From Chlamydiae bacterium Ga0074140 (GTDB taxonomy: Bacteria; Chlamydiota; Chlamydiia; Chlamydiales; Rhabdochlamydiaceae), in the NCBI GenBank assembly GCA_001464115.1, contig LNES01000006.1:1-64000 (forward strand): a stretch of DNA of 64,000 nucleotides, in the 5' to 3' direction. The notes beneath the pieces are model-generated. The model saw nothing but the letters and a program-made list of their open reading frames with translations, was not told the DNA's origin and made no database searches. Below, one piece after another: positions 44,945-54,523 of the stretch (the stretch's first letter is position 1; every line of letters begins with the position of its first letter). The position numbers were made by a program, and so were the translations under genes.

Positions 44945-45655
44945 ATGAGACTGCTGCTCCTCCTCCTCCTTTTTTGCACGAGCCTCTTTGGAACAACCCT
45001 GAAAGAAAAATTGGGGAAAGGTGCCGTCGGTGATTATATCGTCACCAAACAGGGTAAAAGTCTTTCTTTATTAAGAATTCAGGAGATCAACCCCACCTCC
45101 CTCTTTTTGGAAGAGATCAGCGCCCCCCTTTCTCTTCTAGACCCCGCAACCTGTAACTGGCAAGAGTGGCTAGATAAAGGCTCTCCAGGCCATAGCGGAT
45201 GGCTTGTTTACGAGATCGATCTACGAAGCGGAAAGCTCATTACCTGCTACTCCCCTTCACAAGGAGCTTGGGTCACCCTCGATGAGCCCCTACTTCCCAG
45301 AATGTTAAATCTTGACCTCTCTCCAACCCCTCAAGAAAAGCGCAGACGGATCGGTCCTGCACCTCAGTCTGGAGAGGAGGATCGGCGCGCCTTGTGGACA
45401 CCTCCGCTTGTCTTCGACGGCAAAAAGCTTACTAGACCCGCATGCGAAGCTTTTGAAACCATCTGGCCAAAGGACGGTACCGATCTCTCCTCCTGCCGCC
45501 TGGAGTTCTATTTTCTCCCCGATTTTCCCTTCCCCTGCTGGATCGAAGCGAGCAATGGCCATTTCACCTTCAAGATTCACACCGTGGCATCTGGACGACT
45601 GGGCAGGACTGCTGATCCCAAAAGACAGGTCCCAACTGACGAAAACGGACATTAA
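44945..45655 (+). CDS. Secreted protein of unknown function
   Basis: 236 residues from ATG 44945 (ATGGGG ribosome site; other in-frame ATGs at 44933 and 44936). A signal peptide of about 17 residues (MRLLLLLLLFCTSLFG) is followed by a soluble domain (LKEKLGKGAVGDYIVTKQGK...). The last 25 residues are unlike the rest, and the +1 frame stays open to 45854, so a frameshift near 45590 is possible. Precedes lepB by 294 bases, which contain no gene I can support. Confidence 0.55.
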   Translation: MRLLLLLLLFCTSLFGTTLKEKLGKGAVGDYIVTKQGKSLSLLRIQEINPTSLFLEEISAPLSLLDPATCNWQEWLDKGSPGHSGWLVYEIDLRSGKLITCYSPSQGAWVTLDEPLLPRMLNLDLSPTPQEKRRRIGPAPQSGEEDRRALWTPPLVFDGKKLTRPACEAFETIWPKDGTDLSSCRLEFYFLPDFPFPCWIEASNGHFTFKIHTVASGRLGRTADPKRQVPTDENGH

Positions 45656-45949
45656 AGTACCTAAATGGACTAATGCAGGGGGCCAAGAAAAAAAAGAAAT
45701 TTGTCCGTTAGGGCCCTGTCCTTTTTACCAACTTATGAACAACTTTTCCCCATTTTTCTATCTTCCTTATTTTCAATGGTCTGAGGCTTTCCAGCAATTC
45801 CACAAGATGCTGACAATCAGCGACATAAAACAAATCCTCGCTCGTAACGCCTAGAGAGAAAGCGCTAACAGCTCAAAAAAAAACCTCAGAAAGGGGACAA
45901 GTTATCGACAAATTTTCCACCATCTCGTAGGCTGTAAGCTTAAAAATTT

Positions 45950-47767
45950 ATGTCGATCTTTTCGTCCACGTACTCTCTCCGAAGATCTAAGCAGATCTTG
46001 AAACATGTCTACCGCCTTTTTCTGCGCAAACAGAAGCGTCTCTCGCCTCCTGTTGTTGAACAGTTTAAAAAGACGATTCTAGCCCTTCAAAGCGAGATCG
46101 AAGCAAAAAATCGGGCAGCCTCAAACTCTCTAGCACGCCAACTGCAGAATCTTGAAAAAACACATCTCAAAAAGAGTTTCCTTGAGCAGATCCGCGATCT
46201 CACCTTCGCGCTCGCCTTTGCGCTTTTTGTGGCAATTTTGATTCGACAGGTCTGGTTTGAATTCTATGAGATCCCCTCAGGATCGATGCGCCCCACCCTG
46301 AAGGAGCAGGATCGTCTTGTGGTTTCTAAAACGGTATTTGGCATCAATCTTCCGCTCACAACAAAGCATCTCTACTTCGATCCCGATCTCGTGAAACGGG
46401 GAGGCATTTTTGTCTTTACCGGTGAAGATATGGATATCCGCGATGTGGATACCCTCTACTTCTACCTCTTCCCCGGAAAAAAGCAGTATGTAAAGCGCCT
46501 GATGGGAAAACCTGGTGATACCCTCTATTTTTACGGGGGAAAAATCTATGGGATAGATCAGAACGGTGAGGATATTACCTCAGAACTGCAGAATCCAGAA
46601 TTTGAAAATATCGAACACATCCCCTTCACCCACTTTGAGGGAAAAGTCATTACCGCCCCTTCTCAGCTCCCTAGGGTATTCTCTCCCGTGTTCTTGTATC
46701 AGATGAATGAACCCGTTGCGCGCCTCACGGCACTCAGCGGGTCGGATAGCCGCGGCGAAATGCTATACAATACCGCCTCCATTCCAGATTTTGGCGAGCT
46801 TTGGGGTTTTAAAAATTTTGCCACCGCGCGCATCCTCTCCAAAGAGCAGGTGTCGCAGTTCACCGACCACTCCCTTCAAGAGATGGCAGACGCCCCTCTC
46901 TACCTCGAACTAAAGCATAGTCCCACAATCCGTTCGCCTAAGATCGGGCTCGATGAGTATGGGCGCATGCGTCCCTTGCTCGGTTTCAATTCCTCGCTTA
47001 TCCCTTTGACAGAGGAGCATCTGCGCACTCTTTTTTCTCATCTCTACACCGCACGCTTCTATGTCCAAAATGGGCGCGCACTGCGCTTTGGAAGTCGCGC
47101 CACCGAGTTTTTACCCGAGCTACCCGGCGTTCCCAATGGTTGCTACGAGTTCTACAACGGCAAAGCCTATGAGATCAAATGGCTGGGAGTCTCCGTCGAA
47201 CTCCCTCCCTCTCACCCTCTCTATCAATTTGACGCAAAACGCATGCAACTCCTCTACAACATGGGCATCGCATGGGATCTTCGCGTCACAGACACTGCCC
47301 GTTACGCCTACTTCCGCAATGGAGATCTCTACCTCATGGGCGCCCCCATTCTTAAAAAAGAGGATCCCGCTCTGCTCGATTTCCATGCGCGCGAAGAGAA
47401 GAGAAAAGCCGCCGCCTCTTCCTATCAGCCCTTCAAAGATTTCGGACCGCCCCTCACAGCAGATGGAAAGCTCGATGTCACACTCCTCAAAACACGGGGA
47501 CTTACTATCCCTCCAAAAGGCTACCTTGCGCTCGGCGACAACCACGCCATGAGCGGCGATAGCCGCGATTTTGGCTTCGTCCCCGAAGGGAACTTGCGCG
47601 GCGGCCCCTCCTGGATCTTCTGGCCCACCGGCACGCGTTGGGGTAGTGTGCACCCCTCATATCCAATTTTTAATTTACCGGGCGTTCTCGTATGGGGAGC
47701 AGCAGCTCTTCTTTTTGGCGGTTACGCCCTCCACCATCGCAAAAAATACCGCACAATAAAATTTTGA
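45950..47767 (+). CDS. lepB: Signal peptidase I, chlamydial large form
   Basis: 605 residues, twice the usual bacterial length. A membrane helix at about 83-98 is followed by the nucleophile Ser112 in YEIPSGSMRPT and the general base Lys182 in YVKRLMGKPGD. The closing box GDNHAMSGDSRDFGFV is near 525-540, then a C-terminal helix (about 575-592). Between about 200 and 510 lies a large insertion seen in chlamydial LepB. The first 80 residues are a charged coiled region. It cleaves Sec signal peptides at the inner membrane. Full catalytic set, so active. Confidence 0.96.
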   Translation: MSIFSSTYSLRRSKQILKHVYRLFLRKQKRLSPPVVEQFKKTILALQSEIEAKNRAASNSLARQLQNLEKTHLKKSFLEQIRDLTFALAFALFVAILIRQVWFEFYEIPSGSMRPTLKEQDRLVVSKTVFGINLPLTTKHLYFDPDLVKRGGIFVFTGEDMDIRDVDTLYFYLFPGKKQYVKRLMGKPGDTLYFYGGKIYGIDQNGEDITSELQNPEFENIEHIPFTHFEGKVITAPSQLPRVFSPVFLYQMNEPVARLTALSGSDSRGEMLYNTASIPDFGELWGFKNFATARILSKEQVSQFTDHSLQEMADAPLYLELKHSPTIRSPKIGLDEYGRMRPLLGFNSSLIPLTEEHLRTLFSHLYTARFYVQNGRALRFGSRATEFLPELPGVPNGCYEFYNGKAYEIKWLGVSVELPPSHPLYQFDAKRMQLLYNMGIAWDLRVTDTARYAYFRNGDLYLMGAPILKKEDPALLDFHAREEKRKAAASSYQPFKDFGPPLTADGKLDVTLLKTRGLTIPPKGYLALGDNHAMSGDSRDFGFVPEGNLRGGPSWIFWPTGTRWGSVHPSYPIFNLPGVLVWGAAALLFGGYALHHRKKYRTIKF

Positions 47768-47826
47768 CTTGTCCCGATTAATTCTTGGGACAGGTATGAT
47801 TTCTGCCCTTCTAACAAGGAGTTGTT

Positions 47827-49440
47827 ATGGGTGCAGGAATCGTTGTTGAAGCTAGAGTGAATCCAGACACACGAGCAGTTGAAACGACTCGAGAAGAGGT
47901 TTCCGAGTTTCTCGTCGACATCCTGGATAGAAAAGTCAACGGCGTAGCCTTAGGCATTTTCGAATATATCATCCACTACTTCTGCTACTGGTTCTCCTCC
48001 TCATACTCCACTCTTTATACGTTCAAAGCTCATATGCTTGAGCAGGAAATTCCGACCGATAGTCAAAGTTATGAAGCAGCACGGATTTTCCGTTTTAACG
48101 ACGGAACCCCCTTCTATGATTTTTCGGGCATAAGCGTTGTTGTTCAAGACGATGCAAATGGTCACGTTGCAGTGGAACATGAAGAGAGCGGACAAAGATC
48201 AAATAGACGCGTATTATTTGACGATAATGCCCTACGCCAGCCTCTGTTTTCCCAGGCTACACAAACAGCATACCTATTCGCGAGACATACCGTCCAATCA
48301 CAGATCCGCATTACAGAAAGCAGACTAGATGGAAGCAGGAACTGGCAATTCCATACACGTCAAACCCAACCGCGCTCTATCCGAGGAGGTCCAAATGAGC
48401 CTGTTCATATCGCACAGGCGGCTCTTCCTGCAGAAGCGAGTGTAGATGTGCCAAGGGCTGCAGCTCCTGCGGTGGTAAATCTGCATGGCGAAACGCCCAA
48501 TGTTGCCCGTGCCATCGCAAACCAACTCCAAGAGCTCTACGGGTTTGATACCCCTCCTCCTTTAGTCTTAGGAAACCATGGTCTTATGATCTTCAATGCT
48601 TCTGGAAAGGAGATCAGCTATCAAAAGTCTATATGGGAATCCCTTTCAAACGGTGTACCTAAAAAATTTGAAGGATATCGGCTCACGATGAGCACAAATA
48701 GAGACAACAAGAAGTCTGTGCTATGCTTGCGAGAAGATAAAGAAGGCCTTTGCCACGTTGACGGTCATTTACAACTTGATATCCGGCCCGGATCAGAGGA
48801 TTTTGTTGTCATCACGGACAATACAAAAACATCCTTTGGAATTACCACTACTGGATATCGCATTCAGCAGCCAGGTAAACATGACATTTTAGTCACCAAC
48901 GACAATACAGACTTCTTTATGACTGCCAAGTTGGAAGATAAAAAGCCTCTTGCTTTTCCAATAGAAAAAGCGCCACAGGAAATCGCTGTTTTTTTAAACC
49001 ACCACATTTTGAGCGGACAAAATCGTGAAGGCATGTCATTGAGACGTGTAGCCTCGGGGGTGATCGGCCTCGATGTCTTTTATTATGGCAGGCAAGATAT
49101 TAAAATCTTTGGGAAACAATTTTTTGTTAGTGATGCGAAGGGCTTTCAACCTGGTCTTTATGTTAAATCAGGAGAGATTTATTTCAAGGGCAGCAAAGAG
49201 TATTATCCATTCTATTTTACGTCCTCACATCGCCTTGTGCTCGTTACAGATTTCGTCAATCCTAGAAAACCAAAAGAGCAGCGCTATCTCGTCTTCTTGA
49301 ACACAAGCCACAGCCCATTCGAGCTATATTTCCCAACTCTCGGAAACCCTACCTGCAGAATTCCTAAACTCGAAGAGCCAAAAAAAGCAAAACCTGTGCA
49401 TCGAGAAAAGCTCGAAACCAAAGCCAAAGATAAAAGATAA
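47827..49440 (+). CDS. Unknown protein, larger of a tandem paralogous pair
   Basis: 537 residues with an AGGAG ribosome site. The first 130 residues resemble the next gene: NP(D/E)TRA-x-E near residue 13, a hydrophobic helix (about 45-65), then FNDGTPFYDF. The remainder is soluble and rich in beta-strand patterns (GKHDILVTNDN, FYYGRQDIKIFGKQF) and ends in a lysine tail. No signal peptide. No family recognised; probably lineage-specific. Confidence 0.7.
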   Translation: MGAGIVVEARVNPDTRAVETTREEVSEFLVDILDRKVNGVALGIFEYIIHYFCYWFSSSYSTLYTFKAHMLEQEIPTDSQSYEAARIFRFNDGTPFYDFSGISVVVQDDANGHVAVEHEESGQRSNRRVLFDDNALRQPLFSQATQTAYLFARHTVQSQIRITESRLDGSRNWQFHTRQTQPRSIRGGPNEPVHIAQAALPAEASVDVPRAAAPAVVNLHGETPNVARAIANQLQELYGFDTPPPLVLGNHGLMIFNASGKEISYQKSIWESLSNGVPKKFEGYRLTMSTNRDNKKSVLCLREDKEGLCHVDGHLQLDIRPGSEDFVVITDNTKTSFGITTTGYRIQQPGKHDILVTNDNTDFFMTAKLEDKKPLAFPIEKAPQEIAVFLNHHILSGQNREGMSLRRVASGVIGLDVFYYGRQDIKIFGKQFFVSDAKGFQPGLYVKSGEIYFKGSKEYYPFYFTSSHRLVLVTDFVNPRKPKEQRYLVFLNTSHSPFELYFPTLGNPTCRIPKLEEPKKAKPVHREKLETKAKDKR

Positions 49441-49458
49441 ATTATAACCAAGGTAATT

Positions 49459-50151
49459 ATGGCACGCCTAAACATTGTCCGCGAAAATCCAGAAACAAGA
49501 GCCCGCGAAGTGACGGAATACAACATTCCGGAGTGCTTCGCTTCCATTGCTGATAAAAAAGCCCAACTGATTGCACTCAACTGCATTGAAGCGCTGGTCG
49601 ATTGGGTTTTGACCTATGTTTACTCAGCTTATAACGCGTTTTATACGCTAAGAGTTGTCATGCGTGATCAGGCGAGATTAAGGCAGGATACCGGCGAAGT
49701 TGCCCTGCACAGTTTCAGCGACGGAACCCCTTTTGTGGATTTTACGAGAGACCAAGTTGCGGGCATTCGTCACACGCATGGAATCGCGATCCCCTCCCGC
49801 CAGCAGATACCTGGACCCGATTTTATCACTCTCAGAGCTGGAAATGCGGCCCGACGCGTTTTCTTTTCACGAAATCCTGAGCAGGAGCTCATCTTTTCTC
49901 GTGAAGCTGGAACACATTATGTTGCAGTATTCGATGGCGAAGATGATATTGAAGGTCTCTTTGAGATTGTCGAAGATGATCGCCCCGATGCAAACGCCGA
50001 TTACAAAGAGTGGAGTGTTAACACAGCTCAAACAGAGCGTCTCGCGTCCATAGTCGGCGCCATTCAGCTTGGCCCCGAAGAAGAGATCTACATAGCAGAG
50101 GCAATCTCGGCCAATGCGCAAGAGATGCTTGCAAACGCGGCTAACGACTAA
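49459..50151 (+). CDS. Unknown protein, smaller tandem paralogue
   Basis: 230 residues, starting 18 bases after the larger paralogue. Shared features: NPETRAREVT, a helix around residues 38-62 (LIALNCIEALVDWVL), and SFSDGTPFVDF. It lacks the long C-terminal part. Its last bases overlap the convergent ileS by four. It probably arose by duplication or is a truncated copy under separate selection. Confidence 0.7.
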   Translation: MARLNIVRENPETRAREVTEYNIPECFASIADKKAQLIALNCIEALVDWVLTYVYSAYNAFYTLRVVMRDQARLRQDTGEVALHSFSDGTPFVDFTRDQVAGIRHTHGIAIPSRQQIPGPDFITLRAGNAARRVFFSRNPEQELIFSREAGTHYVAVFDGEDDIEGLFEIVEDDRPDANADYKEWSVNTAQTERLASIVGAIQLGPEEEIYIAEAISANAQEMLANAAND

Positions 50152-53100
50152 CGCTTCATCAGCGTAATTGTTGTCATCTCGCCGTTGAGATCCCAGGAAG
50201 CTCCTTCACATTTTTCGAAAAGAACTTCTGTCGCAAGCGTTTCATGCATGATCATCTCGCGGAAGGTCTCGAAGCACTCTTTCACGCGGGGTGTGGTGTC
50301 CATCTTCACCTGAATGCGATCCGTTACAGCAAAGCCGCTATCTCTGCGCATCATGTTGAGTTTGCTGATGAGTTCACGCGCGAGTCCTTCCATGAGAAGC
50401 TCTTCATTTAACTCGGTATCAAGTGCAACGGTGATCCCTTCGCTGGTGAGCGCAATGCTCCCCTCTTTCACCCTGCGTTCTACGCTGATATCTTCGGGTG
50501 TGAGGAGAATTTTTTCGCCCTCAACGACAATCTCAACCTCTTTTCCTTGAAAAAGCTTTTGCAGAGATTTCTGGTTTAACTCTGCAACGGCTTTTTGCAC
50601 CTGCGGCATCAACTTGCCGACTTTTTTTCCAAGGATGCGGAAATTGGGTTTAGCGGAGAGCGAGACAAACTTCTGCTCATCGGCATGGAACTCCACATCT
50701 TTCACGTTGAGCTCATCAGCGATGAGCCCCTTCTGCTTTTCAAGAGCCGCAAGTGTTCCCTTTTCGGTGCAGATCACATGCGCTTTTGAAAGCGGCTGTC
50801 GCACTTTGAACTTGTGCTCTTTGCGGAGCGCGTGCCCTGAGCTGACAACCGTCTGCACATAGGCCATCTCATTCTCGAGCTCTTCATTGCGCAGCTTCTC
50901 TTCCACTGAAGGAAAATCACACAGGTGAACTGAAAGAGGCTCCTTCTCCGTGCGCAAATTCAGATAGATCGCTTCCGCAACAAAAGGAATAAAAGGCGCT
51001 GCGACCTTCACAAGCGTCATCAGCACACGATAGAGCGTTTCAAATGCCTCATCGCGGTCTTGAGAGGCGACCTCTGACCAGAAGCGCGGGCGCGATCTGC
51101 GGATGTACCAGTTGGTGAGCTGGTCGATGAAGGAGACAAAGGGCTCAACTGCTTTTCCGAGATTGTAATCATCCATCGCTCCCCTCACACCAGCCACGAG
51201 CTTTTGCGAGAGGGAGAGAATCCAGCGGTCGATGTCGGCTTGCGGATGGAACGCTTTTTTACTCTGCGGTTGCCACTGGTAGATCTTGGCATAGGTCGCG
51301 AGGAAATGGTAGGAGTTCCAAAGCGGAATGAGCACCTGTCTCACCACCTGCTCGACCCCCTTTTCAGAGAAGCGAAGGTCTTCTGCTTGTACTGCCGGAC
51401 TACTGAGAAGATAGAGTCTCAGTGCATCGGCCCCATACTCGTTAAAGACCCGATCGGGCTCAGGGTAGTTTTTGAGCCGTTTGGACATCTTTGCGCCATC
51501 TTCTGCAAGGATGATCCCGTTCACGATCACATTTTTAAATGCGGGCTTGTGGAAAAGAGCAACAGCAAGAACGGTGAGTGTATAGAACCAGCCACGCGTT
51601 TGATCAAGTCCCTCGGCGATAAAGTCTGCGGGGAAACCCTGTTCAAACAACTTCTGATTTTCAAATGGGTAGTGACCCTGCGCATAGGGCATCGAGCCCG
51701 ACTCAAACCAGCAGTCGAAAACCTCTGGGATGCGGCGGAAGGTCTTTCCATTTTCGACAAAGGTGAGATCGTCGATGTGGTGGCGGTGTAGGTCATCAAT
51801 CTTTTTGCCCACGCGTTCTTCAAGATCCTTCACAGAAGAGATGACGACAACATCGCCTTTCTCGTTTCTCCAGAGAGGAATCGGCGTTCCCCAGTAGCGA
51901 TTGCGCGAGATCGCCCAGTCGCGTGCATTCTCGAGCCACTTTCCAAAGCGGCCATCTTTGATATGCTCCGGAACCCAGTGGATCTCCTGATTCGCAGCGA
52001 TGAGCTTCTCTTTGATCTTTTCTACCGAGACAAACCAGGTCTTTACCGCTTTGTAGATGAGCGGCGTGTCTGAGCGCCAGCAAAATGGGTAGCGGTGGCG
52101 GATCTGTCCATGGTGGAAGACCTTCTTCTCCTCTTTGAGACGCTTGATGATCTCTTTGTCTGCGTCTTTAACAAAGAGCCCCTCGTAGTCGGGAACTTCG
52201 CTTGTATATCTTCCATTGTGATCGACAGGACAAACCGGCTCGATCCCTTCGCGTGTACAGACAAAAAAGTCCTCCTCACCAAAAGCAGGCGCTGCGTGCA
52301 AGACCCCCGTTCCATCCTCGCTTGAGACAAAGTCATCTTGTAAAATGTGAAACGCTTTCTGCTGTTTGCGCGTTGCAAAGTAAGGGAAAAGCGGTTCGTA
52401 CGGTTTCCCAACAAGCATTTCCCCTTTGAACGTCTTCTCTAACTGATACTCTTTTGGATCTTTGAAATATTCAGAGAGACGCGACTGTGCGAGAATGTAG
52501 TGCTGCCCTGTTTTAAGCTCCTTTATCTTTACGTAGTCGAGATCGCGCTTCACGATCAGCGCAAGGTTCATCGGCAGCGTCCAGGGAGTGGTCGTCCAGA
52601 CAAGAATTTTTGTGTTTGGCTCTTCGGAAAGTGTAAAAATCAGTGTGAGCGAGGGATCATCCACATCGCGGTAGTTGAGATTGGCTTCGAAGTTAGAAAG
52701 CGGTGTTCCCAGCTTGGCCGAGAAGGGCATCACCTTGAACCCTTCATACACAAGACCGCGCGCATAGAGCTGCGAAAAGACCCACCAGACCGACTCCATG
52801 AAGTCTTTGTCCATCGTCCTGTAGCAGCCAGAAAAGTCGATCCAGCGCCCCATCCGGTCGACAGTTTTTTCCCATTCTTGCGTGTAACGCAGAACGATCT
52901 TGCGGCACTCCTCGTTAAAGGCGCCAATGCCGAAATGTTCGATGGCAGAAGCCCCTGAGAGCTCCTTCGCCTTCTCAATCTCATTCTCGACAGGAAGCCC
53001 ATGGCAGTCCCATCCGAAACGGCGAGGGACGTAGAACCCCTTCATCGTGAAGTAGCGCAAAACTGCATCTTTAAGAGTACCGGCCAGGATATGGCCATAA

Positions 53101-53261
53101 TGAGGAAGACCCGTCGCAAAAGGAGGGCCGTCGTAAAATGTAAAGAGAGGAGCGTCTTTTCTGTCCGTGACCGATTTTTCAAAAATCTTCTCGCGCTTCC
53201 AGAAGCTTAGAACACGCTCCTCTCTTGAGGGAAATGACTCGCTGGTTTCTGTCTCAAACAT
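50148..53261 (-). CDS. ileS: Isoleucyl-tRNA synthetase
   Basis: 1037 residues. The class I signature HYGH lies in PPFATGLPHYGHILAG near residue 55 and KMSKR in GAKMSKRLKNYP near 595. The editing domain starts near 190 (TTTPWTLP). The length and the lack of a zinc-type C-terminus suit the eukaryote-like (IleS2) form found in chlamydiae. Converges with the small paralogue gene. Confidence 0.97.
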   Translation of the reverse strand: MFETETSESFPSREERVLSFWKREKIFEKSVTDRKDAPLFTFYDGPPFATGLPHYGHILAGTLKDAVLRYFTMKGFYVPRRFGWDCHGLPVENEIEKAKELSGASAIEHFGIGAFNEECRKIVLRYTQEWEKTVDRMGRWIDFSGCYRTMDKDFMESVWWVFSQLYARGLVYEGFKVMPFSAKLGTPLSNFEANLNYRDVDDPSLTLIFTLSEEPNTKILVWTTTPWTLPMNLALIVKRDLDYVKIKELKTGQHYILAQSRLSEYFKDPKEYQLEKTFKGEMLVGKPYEPLFPYFATRKQQKAFHILQDDFVSSEDGTGVLHAAPAFGEEDFFVCTREGIEPVCPVDHNGRYTSEVPDYEGLFVKDADKEIIKRLKEEKKVFHHGQIRHRYPFCWRSDTPLIYKAVKTWFVSVEKIKEKLIAANQEIHWVPEHIKDGRFGKWLENARDWAISRNRYWGTPIPLWRNEKGDVVVISSVKDLEERVGKKIDDLHRHHIDDLTFVENGKTFRRIPEVFDCWFESGSMPYAQGHYPFENQKLFEQGFPADFIAEGLDQTRGWFYTLTVLAVALFHKPAFKNVIVNGIILAEDGAKMSKRLKNYPEPDRVFNEYGADALRLYLLSSPAVQAEDLRFSEKGVEQVVRQVLIPLWNSYHFLATYAKIYQWQPQSKKAFHPQADIDRWILSLSQKLVAGVRGAMDDYNLGKAVEPFVSFIDQLTNWYIRRSRPRFWSEVASQDRDEAFETLYRVLMTLVKVAAPFIPFVAEAIYLNLRTEKEPLSVHLCDFPSVEEKLRNEELENEMAYVQTVVSSGHALRKEHKFKVRQPLSKAHVICTEKGTLAALEKQKGLIADELNVKDVEFHADEQKFVSLSAKPNFRILGKKVGKLMPQVQKAVAELNQKSLQKLFQGKEVEIVVEGEKILLTPEDISVERRVKEGSIALTSEGITVALDTELNEELLMEGLARELISKLNMMRRDSGFAVTDRIQVKMDTTPRVKECFETFREMIMHETLATEVLFEKCEGASWDLNGEMTTITLMKR

Positions 53262-53291
53262 GCTTGGTTATTCTATAACCAAGCAGGAGTT

Positions 53292-53747
53292 TTAGGCGAG
53301 AAAAGCTGTGATTTCTGCGCGCGCATCAAAAATCCAGTTCACCAAACCGGCTGTTGCACGTGCGCCATACTCTGGAGAGATCGCACCCACAGCGCCGATT
53401 CCAGTAGCGATCAGAGCAACTGTCATATCCACCATAGAACGTTTTGCAAGAGTGTTCATATGCGCGTTTTGTCCCATCTGGATAAGAGCCGCAACCCCAT
53501 AAATGAGCGTCATGACAAAGTTGTGTATACAAGATGCGCAAGAAATTAGACCCGCTTCTAAAAAGCGAGAACGCGCATTGATGAACATACTGGCTTCAGG
53601 CTCCACAGATGCAAAATAACCCGCGTTTCCACTCACGGCCGCACCGAGCGCTCGAACAGAAGTCGAATTTCCCACCACTTCGCCGGTTTGCGCGACGTTC
53701 ACAAGTTCCTGAGCACCACCGCGAAATAATTCTAAAATAGCAGACAT
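53292..53747 (-). CDS. Small hydrophobic protein, unknown function
   Basis: 151 residues with an AGGAGAGA site before ATG 53747. Hydrophobic segments at about 70-90 (LISCASCIHNFVMTLIYGVA) and 110-130 (MVDMTVALIATGIGAVGAI) flank a polar loop. No signal peptide, no recognised family. Inc-like layout is again possible. The 185 bases between it and tmRNA show no clear promoter. Confidence 0.6.
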   Translation of the reverse strand: MSAILELFRGGAQELVNVAQTGEVVGNSTSVRALGAAVSGNAGYFASVEPEASMFINARSRFLEAGLISCASCIHNFVMTLIYGVAALIQMGQNAHMNTLAKRSMVDMTVALIATGIGAVGAISPEYGARATAGLVNWIFDARAEITAFLA

Positions 53748-53932
53748 AGTTTCTCTCCTTTTCTTTGCTAGAAAAATTCTGGCCTATATTATATTCCCTT
53801 TCGAATTGCTTAGGCGATCCTAAAGAATTTCTAAGCAATTCCGCAAGACGCTTAGAATCAATGCATTGCGACTTAAAAATATCTCTTAACCAATATTTCG
53901 CGATTTAATTCGCAATTTGTTACCATTCTAAC

Positions 53933-54304
53933 GGGGGTGTAAAGGTTTCGACTTGGAAACAAAGTATTAGTGGCATGCGGAGGATATCGGTTGGCCTCCT
54001 TAAAAAACCGGTAAAAAAGAATTGATACACACGAAAGTGATGCATTAATGGCTGCTTAAGACCTAACAGTCTTGAACGCTCGATACCCCAGTGCCTGACC
54101 AGGAGCGCTGGGAGTATCGTCATCAACCCTGGTGTGAAGCTCCTAAGTTCATCTCTTTTCGCGGGGTGCTTCGAGACAAGAAGAGAGGCGTCTGCCCGTC
54201 GTGTAGTGCCTTTCAGCAGGGCCGACGTAAAAATAAAGGCGCTAAGCATGTAGACATTAGTAGGGAGTTTGCTAAGGACGAGAGTTCGATTCTCTCCACC
54301 TCCA
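53933..54304 (+). ncRNA. ssrA: Transfer-messenger RNA (tmRNA)
   Basis: About 372 bases. The 5' end GGGGGTGTAAAGGTTTCGACTT pairs through GGGGGTG with CACCTCC (54297-54303, one G-T pair); A54304 is the discriminator. The 3' T arm is GAGAGTTCGATTCTC. CCA is not encoded. The tag frame ends at TAA 54057-54059 and reads ...HESDALMAA; if the resume codon is AAA 54015, the tag is KRIDTHESDALMAA. This RNA rescues stalled ribosomes with SmpB. Confidence 0.95.
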
Positions 54305-54311
54305 ATAAAAG

Positions 54312-54337
54312 GCCGGGCCAAAAGCCCGGCTTTTTTT
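54312..54337 (+). terminator. Rho-independent terminator of ssrA
   Basis: GCCGGGC-CAAAA-GCCCGGC followed by seven T. Flanking CACCTCCAATAAAA and TTTTATTGGAGGTG extend the stem so that it can swallow the tmRNA acceptor strand. Confidence 0.85.
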
Positions 54338-54390
54338 ATTGGAGGTGAGCAAGCCAACAGTTTGGCTTGCGTGAGAGAATCGAGTCGAGG

Positions 54391-54487
54391 GCTCTGTTTT
54401 GCCTAGTGGCAAAACAGCCCGAGATCGCCACCCCGGCAGACAGCGCTCCCGAAGGGCGCTGCGTGAGGGGTTCTCCCTCTCCCCCAA
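54391..54487 (+). repeat. Dispersed palindromic repeat, family D, copy 1
   Basis: Contains CTGTTTTGCC-TAGT-GGCAAAACAG (perfect 10-bp hairpin), then CGAGATCGCC, CCCGGCAGAC and a second hairpin (AGCGCTCCCGAAGGGCGCT). A related copy is at 58842-58928. No coding capacity. It lies in the 219-base gap after ssrA, beside a further hairpin GCAAGCCAA-CAG-TTTGGCTTGC (54350-54371). Confidence 0.7.
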
Positions 54488-54523
54488 TCATCTTTAAGGA
54501 TTCAGTTTCACGACCGTAGCCTT

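Noticed and set aside
47120..47653. 177-codon minus-strand frame within lepB
   Set aside because: The plus strand encodes the catalytic C-terminal box of signal peptidase I here; the minus frame shows no family motif.
53920..54357. 145-codon minus-strand frame
   Set aside because: It is antisense to tmRNA and reflects the structured RNA, not a gene.
54272..54487. 71-codon minus-strand frame ending in WRWRESNSRP
   Set aside because: This is the well-known spurious peptide from the complement of a tRNA-like T arm, here that of tmRNA.
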